Of a stretch of DNA of 64,000 nt, positions 20,506 to 31,480 are shown piece after piece (position 1 is the first letter of the stretch; the number at the start of each line of letters is the position of its first letter). This DNA comes from Xiphydria camelus (lineage: Eukaryota > Arthropoda > Insecta > Hymenoptera > Xiphydriidae), in the NCBI GenBank assembly GCA_963678675.1, contig OY783192.1:16141005-16205004 (forward strand), written 5' to 3'. The notes beneath the pieces were generated by a model. That model searched no databases, was not told where the DNA came from, and was given only the letters and a program-made list of their open reading frames with translations. Made by a program: the position numbers and the translations under genes.

Positions 20506-20854
20506 GGCCCGCCGCATATTGAGCCCAGCCCACGCACGGCACACGTACAGCGCACACCCAACCCATCTCGTCCACGTCCACGTTTTTATTCCCTTACCGC
20601 ATATTGAACCCAGTACTGGTCCACACTAGCAGCTCGCAGCATGGCATCCCTCTTAAAACAAGCTCACGCTGCCCACGATCCAGGAAATCTGTGCGGTGAA
20701 TACAAACCTCTCCACGCGTGGCTGGCGACAGCCTGGGCTAGCTCTGAGCTGGGTCCAATATGCGCCACTCCATTTGAAATCATGTCTTACAAAGTAACCC
20801 ACGCGTGTGCTGTACGTGTGCCATGCGTGGGCTGGGCTCAATATGCGGCGGGCC
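20506..20854. mobile_element. PIF/Harbinger-type non-autonomous insertion 1
   Basis: The TIR GGCCCGCCGCATATTGAGCC is present in inverse at the other end. TAA flanks it at 20503-20505 and 20855-20857. A 3-bp TWA duplication is typical of PIF/Harbinger. It is an internally deleted version of insertion 2, lacking the MADF-like part. Confidence 0.8.
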
Positions 20855-20857
20855 TAA

Positions 20858-21644
20858 GGCCCGCCGCAAATTGAGCCCAGCCCACGCACGGCACACGTAC
20901 AGCGCACACCCAACCCATCTTGTCCACGTCCACGTTTTTATTCCCTTATCGCATATTGAACCCAGTAGTGGCCCACACTAGCACCTCACAGCACGGCATC
21001 CCTCCGTGAAATCTTGCTAGATTTAGAATCGGATTCGCGGAGTCCGAAGGATTAGTTGTATTGTACTCGTTATCGCGGAAAAGAAAAAAAAATAGAAATG
21101 CTTACCTATATAAACGCTAAGAATACTCGGGGGGAGTTTCTGTAATCCGAGGAAGTTCCGGACAATGTATTTAGTGGTTGTTTCCAACTGAACAGAACGG
21201 AGTTTAACGAAGTGCACGAGTTAATAAGAACCCTGATAGAGATATGATATGATATCACGGGAAGAGGATGCAACACTCAACAACCTATCGGAAGCGAAGA
21301 AAAATTGGCCGTATGATATATTTATATATTTGATCTCCTTCAACTTCGTCCTCAAGTAGTCTGGATGGCTTAGATCGTACAAAACGTCATTTTCCCGCAC
21401 AAGCTCAATTAAATTTTCATCATCAGCCATACTTCTCTCCTCTTAAAACAAGCTCACGCTGCCCACGATCCACGAAATCTGTGCGGCGAATACAAACGTC
21501 CCCACGCGTGGCTGGTGACAGACTGGGCTAGCTCTGAGCTGGGTCCAATATGCGCCACTCCGTTTCACATCATGTCTTACAAAGTAACGCACGCGTGGGC
21601 TGCACGTGTGCCGTGCGTGGGCTGGGCTCAATTTGCGGCGGGCC
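20858..21644. mobile_element. PIF/Harbinger-type insertion 2 with MADF fragment
   Basis: Same TIR (GGCCCGCCGCAAATTGAGCC). It is flanked by TAA at 20855-20857 and 21645-21647, so it sits immediately next to insertion 1 and shares a TAA. It carries the start of a minus-strand MADF-like gene. The transposase gene is missing. Confidence 0.8.
21221..21430 (-). pseudogene. MADF/Myb-like domain N-terminus (Harbinger accessory protein)
   Basis: 'MADDENLIELVRENDVLYDL' followed by 'SHPDYLRTKLKEI' matches the start of MADF (Myb/SANT-like) domains ('L...V...P.LYD..HPDY'). PIF/Harbinger elements encode such DNA-binding partners of the transposase. The rest of the domain degenerates after about residue 35, and an AT-rich stretch follows. 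It supports the Harbinger assignment made from the TIR and TAA. Confidence 0.6.
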
Positions 21645-22225
21645 TAAAGGAAATCTTGTCCTTCGACTGTAGGTCGTTGCAGCTTCAACGAAGTATTTGA
21701 CCTCAGCAACTCGAGCAGTTCTGCATCCTCTTCTTGTGCATCTTGAAGTTGTTGCATCGTAACGATGATTGACATCGAAATTTCATTAAGCCGGGAAAAA
21801 GCGTAGCGACGACGTTTCCGACTCCAGAGAGATGGCTGATCTCGGTACTAAATTCAACTATAAAGTCTAGCTGCCGTCTTTGTCAAGGAGAGGCTTTCTC
21901 GGGGTGTTGGACAAACGCATAAACTAGTGGTTTGTGATCCGTGCGTATCACAAACTCACGAGCATCGAGAAAAAAACTTGAAGAATTTCACCGCGGAGTA
22001 GATCGCCAGAAGTTCGCGGTCGTACGTGCTGTATTTTTGCTGAGTCGAGTCCAACTTCTTCGAAAAGAAACCGAGCGGCTGCCAAACTTCATCCTCTTTT
22101 TGTTCCAAAACGGCACCGATAGCTGTATCCGAAGCGTCGCAGGTTAGTGAGAGTGGAAGATTTTCCGCTGGAGACATCTGAACCGCAGTCAACAAGGAAA
22201 CGATAATCGTTTCGTCTCTCTTGAA
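21645..22225 (-). pseudogene. Ty3/gypsy RNase H region
   Basis: Minus strand: 'LPLSLTCDASDTAIGAVLEQ' (RNase H strand 1 with the catalytic Asp), then 'QPLGFFSKKL' and 'YSTYDRELLAIYSAVKFF'. Further on, in a shifted frame, comes 'TDHKPLVYAF'. This is the Ty3/gypsy RNase H layout. The linker to the integrase zinc finger (about 21645-21760) joins the part at 20505 when the two Harbinger insertions are removed. The upstream RT and protease are missing: at about 22225-22280 the sequence jumps to gag. Confidence 0.75.
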
Positions 22226-22279
22226 TGTGGAGGCGGAATTGCTGAGAAATATCGTCGTGGACCGCCGCTACTGACGATG

Positions 22280-23225
22280 CCCCGGGTTTTCCGAAGCGAT
22301 GATTCCTTTAAAAGAACACGGGGGACGACATGTGCGAGCTGCAGCACCGAATCTCGTGTGGAAGAAACAAATGTCTGCTTGGCTCGAAGTATGTCTGTTT
22401 GAACGACTGTTCGAGCGTTGACGTGTGCGAAACTCGAATGGGCCTTTAGCTTCCCGAAGAGGTTTTTGAAAATTAGCCTTGATGTAGGTCGAAAGGTCAT
22501 TAAAACCACGCTCAACAGCTGCGAGACCAAACTCGAGTGCTGCAATGCGTGTATCGATACTTGATATGTACTTGCCAGCAGGCTGGGCTATCGCGGCTGT
22601 GCTGAATGACTGCGACGAGGTCTAGACGATCCTGTCAGCTATTTCAATGAGTCTCGTAAGTTCAACACCTTCGCTGGCCGAAAGAACGCAATGGACGTTC
22701 GTTGGAAGACCTTTCATCCATAACGTGCGCATAAGGTCTTGCGTAACCTCCTCGCCAGCGCAAACTTTCATCTCCTGCAGGAGTTGTGAAGGCTTCTTGT
22801 TATCAAGCTCGATTTCCGTCAGTAGTTTTGTCAATTGTTTTTCTTATGAATTGGAAAAACGAAGAATTAATGTGTTTTTAATGCGGTATACTTATCCGTA
22901 GCTGGGGTGGTTCTTCGAAAACATCGGTAACTTGATCCAGCGTCGCAGGATCTAACGCATCGATTACGTGATAATACTTGATCAGGTCTGACGTAATCCG
23001 GAGTCTGTGGAAACGAGCCTCCACTTGCACAAACTAAAGTTTTGGCGTTTTCTGCCAGAAAGTGGGCAGCTTAAGGTGACGGATCTCATGAATGACGTTG
23101 TTGCTGATTCCGATGTCGTCTTTGAGCTGCTCATTTTCCGTGCTGCTGGATAAATCGACTCCTGGACTATTCATATGATTTTGTCCGATAACATCGCACG
23201 TCGGAATATTTCCCTCGTTAATCAA
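22280..23225 (-). pseudogene. Ty3/gypsy Gag fragments
   Basis: Three minus-strand pieces: 'LKLPTFWQKTPKL' followed by 'WFVQVEARF' (about 23070-22990); 'LTEIELDNKKPSQLLQEMK' with 'DLMRTLWMKGLPTNVH' (22820-22660); and 'FGAAARTCRPPCSF' (about 22350-22310, Gag C-terminus). The order is that of insect Ty3/gypsy Gag. It is cut at the 5' end by the R1-like LINE at 23233, so the 5' LTR and primer site are absent. Confidence 0.7.
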
Positions 23226-23233
23226 CTGCAGGT

Positions 23234-23632
23234 TTAGCTCCGCGGCGAAATCTGCGAGCCTACGACCGCGAGTGGTGGTGTCCGAGCAACCCCAGTCACG
23301 CGATCGCGCATTAAAATCCCGTCTAGCGCCGCCTCGAACTCAGCAATCGGTGCATTCGGCGAGAGGTAAACCGAAATAATGTTTATCGCGCCGCGTGAGA
23401 CCACTACGAAACCTCTACCTTTATATCGTAGGACGAGAGGAGTAGTTGCTGGGGCTCTCCAGTAGATCACTGCGAGGCCGGTGGAGTCGACGAGCCACGT
23501 CGGGGAACCCTCTGGGACGCGGTATGGCTCGGAGATAATCGCTACATCGATGCCAGATTCCACGATGTACTGCGCGTAGAGGTCTAGCGCGGCGGCGCAG
23601 TGGTTCAGATTAACCTGAAGGATGTACGCCAT
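23234..23632 (-). pseudogene. R1-like LINE ORF2, endonuclease N-terminus only
   Basis: 'MAYILQVNLNHCAAALDLYA' followed by 'IISEPYRVPEG' is the start of the apurinic-type endonuclease of R1/Jockey-superfamily LINEs (N in 'NLNHC', E in 'SEPY'). It breaks at 'LAVVGSQISPRS', where 'GDFNA' would be expected. The rest of the endonuclease and the RT are absent: the element is missing its 3' side, against the usual 5' truncation of LINEs. Confidence 0.8.
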
Positions 23633-23732
23633 TTTCGTGGTTGATAGTGTACGCAGGTCTCCGTCCCTGGTTTACATTGTGCGCGTTGAACACGCGACAG
23701 ACGCTACTGCCGAACCGATGATTAGACACGTC

Positions 23733-25841
23733 TCAAATCTCAGCGCATAGTACGCATTTCGCCTCGTTCAGGCACTCTCGGGCGATGTGTCCGTCTTGAC
23801 CGCATTTATAGCAGCACTTCGCGCGGTCTATTGGACTCCTGCAGTCCGGAAGAATATGCCCGGGACTCCGGCAGCGGTGACAGTACTGCGGGCGCTTGTC
23901 AAGCAAGTGCACTTGGGCTACTGTCCATCCGACCTTTACTTTTCCAACTCTGATGACCCTGGCGGCGGCGTCGAGCGGAAGTTTCGCCCAGACGGCGAAG
24001 AGTCCGCGCCGTAGGGGACGAATCTCACCGATTCTCATTTTGTCGGGTTGGCATCCTCCAGCCGCGGCAACAGCCTGCGCGGCCTCCTCCGCAGAGACCG
24101 ACTCATCGAATCCGGTAATCTGTATCTCTCCCTGACGAGTGCGAGGCGTAGTGACGCGAACGGCCGCTCGCAGAACCTCCTTGATATGCCCGGCTAGAGT
24201 GTTCGCCTGCTCCTTCGCGTCCTGCCCTTGAAGGCGAATTAGAACTCCACCCGCTCTCGCTTTGTCGATCCTAAGAGTTAACAATGTCTATTTCCTCTAT
24301 GTCAATGCCTATTTCTATGTCAATTTTACTGCGAATCGCCTTGACAGTAGCGTCGTAGTCGAAATTCTTCGTTAACGGTGCGGCGGTGGTGGAGATGGCC
24401 GCCGTATTACGCACTTTTATACGCGGAATCTGCTCCCTTCTCCCGAAGGACTCACGGGCGGGCCTGCAAGAAGCGCTGGAGGCTCGCGACTCACCACTCG
24501 GAGGGGCAGCCGAGATACCCCGCGCTCTGGCTTCTCTCCTCCGATTCCGATTTCGGCGTCGTCGCGAGGTTGAGAGTTCCCAATCACTATTACCCGCAGG
24601 TGGCGTGGCGACAAACGGCGGTGGAACAACCCAGGGATTAACAACGGCGAGCGGCGCTTCCAGCGGAGGAGGCGCAGCTGGAGCCGCCTGTGCCACCTCC
24701 CTCCGATAGTTCTCAATAAGTTGCGCATTGCAAATCTCGCGCTTCTTTTGCACAAGGGCCTCGATCTGTGCGTCTATGTTTCGAAATTCCGAAGCCGTCG
24801 GGGTAGATACTACAGTAGCCGATGATTCAGCTGCAGCATCTCTAGGAGCATCTGTCTGCCGGCTAGACGTAGTCGCGGGAGCCGTCTTAGGCGCAGTCTT
24901 TTTCCAAGCTGGAGCGCTCGCCGTATCCTTACCCGGATCCAGCGGTCTTCCAGCACGCTCGTCGTTCGCACGTCTTACAGGGACGTCGCGCATAATCCGG
25001 GATACTAAGGGCGCCGGAGGGCGCTCAAAGGTAAGCTTAGCGGCTTCAATCAAAGCCACCTGGCGGACATTCTCCTCTTTGAGTCACGCAATTTCGCGGT
25101 CCTTTGCACGTGCCTGCCAAGTAAGTTCTGCTACCCGTGTTCGTAAAGACCCGGGATCACCTGCGTCAGTCGCTCGATCTTCGAGAACGTCGAGGCCTTT
25201 CAGCATCGTGAGAGCACACTTCCTGAGCCTTCCATTGAGGGCTCCTTGAAGGTTCGTACTTTTCTGTCGGACGCTCTCGACATCCCGCGCGCATATCCGA
25301 AGAACAGCGGCAATCTTTGCCGTTTCAAAGGTCGAGATTTCCGCGCTGCTTAGGCCTTCCTGGGTGCGCCTTATCAACTCCGCCATCGCTGCGGGGTCGA
25401 CGTATCTATCCCTATCGCAATATACGTCACTGTCCGGATCTCGGGCCTTCGTGCCTGCTGTGATTTCCGCCGGAGGGGAAGAGACAACCAGTGCCCTCTT
25501 GGTGGCTCGCCTCGTAGTTCGACCTCTTCCTCGTTCGTAGAGGAGTTCTGATTACGGCTATTCCTTCCCGGTGACGGGGGAAAAGCGCGCGGAGTAGGAG
25601 CTAACGATGGGGCAGGTGACAACCCGTCGACGATGTCCCTGATCTTCTCCATAGTGATCTTATCCAGATCCGTAACATTCTCGTTCGTAGTAACAACAGC
25701 ACGGGGCGCACTGGCACAGTGAAGAGGGGCGGCCCTCATCGGGGCTGAATTATCAGCGCCCGGAGCTGCCACACCCACTTCTTCTCCCGCACTATCATCG
25801 CTGCTGCCATATTGAGAGCCGGGCGTTGCCCGGGCGGCCAT
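23733..25841 (-). pseudogene. R1-like LINE ORF1 (Gag-like, three CCHC knuckles)
   Basis: The C-terminus has zinc knuckles 'CHRCRSPGHILPDC', 'CYKCGQDGHIAREC' and a partial third ('CVLC'), preceded by 'GEIQITGFDESVSAEEAAQA', typical of R1-clade ORF1. The N-terminus begins 'MAARATPGSQYGSSDDSAGE' and is Pro/Ala/Arg-rich. A single in-frame TGA lies at about 25081, with frameshifts near 25380 and 24285. It overlaps or directly precedes ORF2 at 23632, as in R1 elements. GC content is clearly higher than in the neighbours. Confidence 0.8.
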
Positions 25842-26028
25842 CTTGCCGCACGAACCGGGCCGCCGGCCACTTTTCGTTAGATTTTATGGCACTTATGTAA
25901 TCTGCGCGCACTAATTCACCTCCCCGACGAACACGGGGCACCTCCACCTCACTGTACGTCGCACACACGCACACGCGAGCGCTCAGAGAGCACCGAATTC
26001 GCACAGTAGAACGCGGATCGTCACGGAC

Positions 26029-26295
26029 ATGAGCGTTCCTGCCGATCGCCCCCGATCAACAACGGCGGCAGACTGCGTCAACGACGCTGAAACTCCATCA
26101 ACTTCAGCAGCAGACCTTAACCAAAGACAACGGACTCCTTTACGCACCTATAAGGGTCCAGCAGCAAGTGCAATAACTCTTAAACTGCCTTCCAAATTTA
26201 ACCGCCAAACAAATTTGCAAATGGCCGCAGCAGTATCCCCATTCTTGGAGGGGAGTGATGTGGGAACGCGCCTTGAACTTGTAGTTTCGCCTTAA
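26029..26295 (+). pseudogene. Open frame before a putative LTR; unrecognised
   Basis: 88 codons, starting 'MSVPADRPRSTTAADCVNDA'. Basic block 'QRQRTPLRTYKGP'. It runs through a purine tract (GGAGGGGAGTGA, 26247-26258) into the putative LTR. It could be the extreme C-terminus of a retrotransposon polyprotein. I do not recognise it. Confidence 0.3.
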
Positions 26296-26480
26296 GGTTC
26301 CCCACCACATGGCGAGAGACCATCTTAGATAAGTTAGTCATAGAACTTCACTTCCGTTAGAAGCGACCGCGAGCGAGTCGTGTGTTTAGTGATGTAGAGA
26401 TTCGTCTGGTTAATCTCATAATAAAGATCTGTTTATCCTGTACGCGCAGGATCCTTCATATGTGTGGAACCCCTTCCCCA
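26259..26480 (+). repeat. Putative solo 3' LTR (TGTGGGAACG...CCCCACA)
   Basis: Preceded by a polypurine tract, begins TGTGGGAACGCGCC, contains AATAAA (26421) and ends ...CCTTCCCCACA. No partner LTR in the window, so this is an inference from layout. Confidence 0.4.
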
Positions 26481-26616
26481 CAATGCTCAGGAAGTGTGCG
26501 CCCTCTAGTACGGAGGTGTTGGGGTAGTGTACATGAAAGCGTGAACTGTACAGCAGACCGGATGTGCATAGAGTGTGCATCGAGATTCGGTAGTGCGCGC
26601 GAGTGTTAATGGAATG

Positions 26617-26680
26617 TGCACGAAGCGTGCAACGGCGGTGGAGGAAGCGTGCAACGGCGGTAGGGGAAGCGTGCATTTAC
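26617..26680 (+). repeat. Short tandem repeat (GAAGCGTGCAACGGCGGTRG)
   Basis: About 2.5 units of roughly 22 bp. Confidence 0.75.
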
Positions 26681-26705
26681 AATCGCGAGAAACGTTCATG
26701 AAGAA

Positions 26706-26814
26706 TATTGCTTGCTGAATCCAATAGTGGCACAAGTCAAAATAAAATGCATTCCGACATTTTCTCAACAATGAACTCTAGAGTGTGACTTGTGCCATTG
26801 CATTCAGCAAACGA
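26706..26814. repeat. Imperfect inverted repeat (small MITE-like)
   Basis: TTGCTGAATCCAATAGTGGC at the left pairs with the stretch ending GCATTCAGCAA at the right. About 26-bp arms. Centre AT-rich. Confidence 0.55.
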
Positions 26815-27063
26815 TATGTCCGGCCAGTTTTCAATTTACGAAATTTACGGAACCGGCATAAATGCATGGATGCAGAACGTAGGATAGTAATAGTGGGAAA
26901 ATTGTAATGAAACATTTACATTTTAAAATAGAATTGATATAAGAACACGCGTTGATTACATGAAAATATTTTCTAATTCACCAGTATAAAATTAATTTAA
27001 TTTAATTTTTAATAGGTAATATTTATCAGGCCAGACAACTACTGCAGTAACAGAAGTATTACC

Positions 27064-27582
27064 TTAACCCTCTAACGGCAAAGCTCGATTCCCCACCACT
27101 GCGCGGGGCAGAGTCAAGCGTGAGACATTAGTGTAGTGGGAGAGAGTGACAGGGCCGTCGCAACCCGTATGGTCGCTGGGCACCGACGAAACGTTAAAAG
27201 TTACCTGCGGTGTGATTTTAATAAGCCATTTTTTTTAATAGTGACAATGAAGTAGTCTTCGACTAAGTAAATCATTAACTATGTTGACATACACTATCGA
27301 TTCGTCGTTTCAATCAGTTTGAAACGACGGATCGAGGCAACGAATCGTACCGTGTATGGGGCCCCTATTTCATTGCCGTGCCGTCGCGCGAAATCCCGTG
27401 AGTGCGAGTGAGCACGGTATATGAGTGAGCAGGCCCCTAACTACGAGCCTGGCTGAATGAGAGTGGGGGGCCATTTCCGTGACGTCAGTCACTAACACAT
27501 AAAGCGACCGCGCGCGATTGGCTGTTCCCTTTCTCCAGCTCACGCGACAGGGATTGCTAAGAGTTTAGCGTCAGAGGGTTAA
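27064..27582. mobile_element. TTAA-flanked piggyBac-like MITE, 519 bp
   Basis: TTAA at both ends (27064-27067, 27579-27582). Inverted ends CCCTCTAACGGCAAAGCTC and CCCTCTGACGCTAAACTC. No transposase. Confidence 0.7.
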
Positions 27583-27619
27583 GAATAATTCGCCCGTTGT
27601 AGGATTTATTAATACATGA

Positions 27620-27631
27620 CTTGTGTGTGTG

Positions 27632-27663
<32 letters not shown>

Positions 27664-27698
27664 TGCGTGCATGCGTGCGTGCGTGCATGCGTGCGTGC

Positions 27699-27750
<52 letters not shown>
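27620..27750. repeat. Compound TG/TGCG microsatellite
   Basis: (TG)n, (TGCG)n with two TGCA interruptions, then (TG)n over about 130 bp. Confidence 0.95.
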
Positions 27751-27751
<1 letters not shown>

Positions 27752-27752
<1 letters not shown>

Positions 27753-28523
27753 TACCTATAGTCTTTGTTAAATTGACCTTTTCAAATTTTATACCAATTC
27801 AATCATTCTTTTAGTCGATTGAGGAGGTATAACATTCGAAAGGTTCATACATCATAATAACAGATTCCAAAGTAGTAGCCCGTATAAAATTTTACACGTA
27901 AATTATTTTGAGAACATCATATGGAATAAGTTATTTTATTAAAGAATTGTTAATATTAATTGTACGTACTCCGGGTCTTGCAATTCTGGTTTTAAATTTA
28001 GTATCGCTGACTTGTATCCTTTCACGCCTCTGTGGCCCAACATATCAGTGGTACGATCCGACCGAAACGCTCCCATATGTTTGATACGGTTGTTAAGGTG
28101 GGGTTCCTTGTACCCAATTTTTTAGAGAAAGTTCCGACAGTGAACTATATAAATAAGTAAATAACAATGAAATTAAATAAACATTAAATAATCATTTTGA
28201 TTCAAATATTAAACTTCAAGTCTCGTCAATTACCTTTAGCTACGTTTAAAAATTTCGTCGGAAACCTTCGATCTCCGGACTTTCGTGGTAATAAGCGATA
28301 AAATTGCTTTCGATGCTTTCTCCAGATGTCCCGTTGCTTCGTTTAGCTGATAAGTGACCTGAAATAAAATTTAAATACCTAGAGTCTCTATTAAATTGAC
28401 CTTTTCGAATTTTATACCAATTCAATCGTTCTTTTGATCGATTGAGGAGGTATAAAATTTGAAAAGTTTCATACATTATAATCACAAATTCCAAAGTAGT
28501 AGCACGTATGAAAATTTTACACG
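27752..28523. repeat. Pair of ~147-bp direct repeats with 470-bp spacer
   Basis: 27752-27898 and 28371-28523 are about 90% identical by eye, both containing TTAAATTGACCTTTTC and CCAAAGTAGTAGC and ending in ACACGTA. The spacer has no recognised gene. LTR-like spacing is possible, but TG...CA termini and primer site are not seen. Confidence 0.6.
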
Positions 28524-28890
28524 TACATCCCAGGATAGTGTGGGACGTGAGGACCTAGTACCCCGTTAAAGTAAATGTCTGGGCTCTCTGGAATAATCGG
28601 CAACCGACGATACGCGTCCGGCGATTCCTGGACGAAGTATTCTCTGACTGCTGGTTAGGAAGAAGGGGTCTAATTCCGTGGCCGTTGCGATCACCCGACC
28701 TGACTGACGGTGATGGATTATTTTTTCTGGGACTACGCGAAGAGCAGCTATACAACGAGCGTCGCCCACTCCTGACCGTTGAGGACCTCGACTGGGAAAT
28801 AACGAGGATTTGTAAGACCTCTCAGGAAGCGATCCAAAATGCGGTTTCTGCATTTTACGACTGCTTGGGTTATTGCTCGGCTGAGTAAAG
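28524..28890 (+). pseudogene. DD41D-type transposase, C-terminal fragment (copy 2)
   Basis: The start matches 10605-10670 ('ILWDVRT' region), then jumps by deletion to 'RRFLDEVFSDCWLGRRGLIP' and 'WPLRSPDL'. It then degenerates over the third Asp and ends '...QEAIQNAVSAFYDCLGYCSAE' as in copy 1. Non-functional. Confidence 0.75.
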
Positions 28891-30560
28891 GAACCATTTT
28901 GAACATCTCCTGTAAAGTAGAAGCAACACATCTCGTATAAAGCAGCGGTGAGTTTTCCACAAAATGTCATGATATGGAAAGGATTTACGATGGTGGTCTG
29001 ATAAGTTTCTGACCTCAACATGAAAAATGGCAGCACTCGTGAACGACAGCTGGGGAATGTATTCGTGCATCTTTTGACATGTACTCACCAAAATTTCAAC
29101 CATATTGGACGCGCAGTTGTTGTTTGACAATCGTTTGAGTCAGTCGATGTGAGTGCTTTGGTGAAAAATGGAAAAATCACAGCTTGATACCTCGATACTT
29201 GATTTTTTTTTCATTTTCACCAAAGCACTCACATCGACTGATTCAAGCGAGTTTCCAACAACAACTGCGCGTCCAAAATGGCTGAAATTTTGGTGAGTGC
29301 ATGTCAAAAAGATGCACGAACTCATTCCCCACATGTTGTTGACGAGTGCTACCACTTTCATGTTGAGATCGGAAACTTATCAGACCACCTGTGTACTTAC
29401 ATTCATGATATCTTTTTCGATAATTTTATTAACTGCCCCCCCCCCCCCTGGCCACACCTTCACAGTCTTCCTGATGATACAGCTTTTCGTATCCTCCGGG
29501 GGAGTTGATGCTCGTTGTTGAACGATAGAGTGAAACAAGGGAGGATTAGTCGGGAGCAATCCGACACTACTGCGGGAGGCACCAACCCAGGGCTCGTACA
29601 AAGCACCCGATCAGGTTGCTCATCGCAGGCACACTTGCGAAACACGAAGTTATTCACCATGGTCCTGGTTATCGATGCTTGCTGAAATATTCAATCATGT
29701 TGGTTGCCGGATTGTAATGTGAGTCTCGTACTGGTAAATATTTATTACACATATAGAGGTAAATATTTACCTGTAGGTGGTTTTATTTACATATGGTAAA
29801 TATTTACTACATTTTTTTCTGTATCAATATCTTACGTTTCATTTATTAGCGGGATACCAATCATCCTTCGTCTTTGGCACATTTCTGTATGGAGGCTGAT
29901 GCACATCGTCAAACTCTTCTATCATCCATTTGTCTTGCTTCGTCCATAGTCGAAGTGATTTCCATGAAGAATTCACCACTTTCTTTGATTCTACGAATGA
30001 TTTTTGTAGTATTATTGCCTTTGTAAATAATAAACAAATTAAGTGACCAAAACAATTTATTTTTGTTATTTCACTCATACTTTTTAAATTCCTCTCGATT
30101 TATAGAAACACTTACCCTACTCAAAAATGCCTAGCCACTGTAATCTTCCACGTCAGTTCACTTGTCTCCGCAACTTGTTAATTATTTTACATTTATCACA
30201 GGTTTATCACCAATTTCCTTCATTACTCAAATGTAACTGAATGTCTACTTTTTATTAGCAAGCGCATACGAGGGTCAAAATAAACGCGAGGAAAATCGTT
30301 TCGCGAATGGAAATATTTTATTAACTTTGAAAACCTCGTTTTATTTCCAAAAAATACAATTAGGTACTCCGAAAAATTCCACTCTGTAAAGACGCGTACG
30401 CGTCACCCGCCATACTTTCTCTTCTTACACCCAAGCGAACTTCTCTCGTGACGAATGACGTCTGCCGGCGATCGACAGAGCCAATCACTCGACGTCCTTG
30501 CATCTCCGGCCAATAGCATACATCCTACAGTCTACGAACCGCCACCGCTGTATATATATA
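28891..30560 (-). mobile_element. Long right terminal inverted repeat of the DD41D element (copy 2)
   Basis: Reads in reverse the blocks found at 8704-10010: promoter-like end (30560-30250), AATAAA-containing stretch, exon-like frame 30078-29839 ('MSEITKINCFGHLICLLFTK', unrecognised), then the block with 'CACDEQPDRVLC' (about 29640). About 1.26 kb once the 406-bp mariner MITE is subtracted. Together with the left copy at 8.7 kb it indicates inverted repeats of more than 1 kb. Confidence 0.55.
28988..29393. mobile_element. Mariner-derived MITE (deletion derivative), TA target
   Basis: Inverted ends of about 170 bp. Outer 20 bp: CGATGGTGGTCTGATAAGTT (left) and CACAGGTGGTCTGATAAGTT (right, inverse). 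TA on both sides (28986-28987, 29394-29395). It interrupts the long inverted repeat of copy 2. The centre begins 'MEKSQLDTS', reminiscent of the first codons of a mariner transposase. Confidence 0.8.
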
Positions 30561-31340
30561 TATTATGGTATACATTGTATATATTATTTTTTCTTAACTA
30601 AAATGGGAGAGCATATGTACTGTCATAAGCAAAAATGATTTTAACTGCAAAGTGTTGAATAGTACTTGAGGTTAGGAAATTGACGGATAAACCGGTGTCA
30701 CAAATAGGAACATAGCAGCTTACAGAGGATGCATTATTGTCACTCCAATTTATTTATTAAATAAATTTGTATTTAATTTATTTATCATTCTAATTAATAA
30801 ATTAACACCATTTTTCTACGAGAATAGTTTTTATTTATATTTAATACTTACATTGTCAAAATTAAGAGAAAAAACTGAGATCGAATTTTCACACCATTAT
30901 TGTAGATGGCCGACACAGGCGAGCTGACACCAGCCCGCACATACTTGAAAACTTGATTTAATTATATTGGACTATTGTCAAGCGATGATTTTACGCGAGA
31001 AAAGATACAAGATCCTGTAGTATGCGCACAAAAATTCTTTTTCTGTGTTTTGATAACGAAACTTCGCTCAGATTACTGAAAATGCGCCTTATCTGTCAGT
31101 AACTAGCGCATTGTCAATAATTAGTCCATCCACGGTATATATTCGCATTCACGCTTCTCAGGTGTTCTCGGGGCTTCTCAGCGTGACGGTTTGCGCACGG
31201 TCGAAAGCGCTAGAGTGGGGGTGACAAATTTGTCTTCTATTTTCATTACGCTGGCTCGTCGAAAACCTAGAAATGTCCCCCCATATACGGGAACATAAAC
31301 ATTTTCAATGTTAAAAAATCCTCTGATTTAACTGACAAGG
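30561..31340. other. No gene recognised
   Basis: AT-rich, with no coding, inverted or tandem structure that I could detect. Confidence 0.5.
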
Positions 31341-31344
31341 ATAC

Positions 31345-31480
31345 GACCGATTTGGCTCATTCTCTCCGTGTTGAAAGAGTACCACTAAAGGGGTATATCA
31401 GTAAAGCTCTAGGGTGCACCTCTCGGAAATAAGGGAGAAATTGCCATTGAAAGTTTTGCAAACATCATTTGTACAAGTTC
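31345..31480 (+). repeat. Interspersed repeat shared with 51190-51325
   Basis: The block ATTCTCTCCGTGTTGAAAGA, 'TAGGGTGCACCTC' and 'ACAAACATCATTTGTACAAG' is found inverted at 51190-51325. There a tRNA-like body follows directly after ACAAGTTC; here it does not. Confidence 0.7.

Noticed and set aside
27752..28523. LTR pair of a short retrotransposon
   Set aside because: Spacing would fit, but TG...CA ends, primer site, purine tract and target duplications are not visible; kept only as direct repeats.
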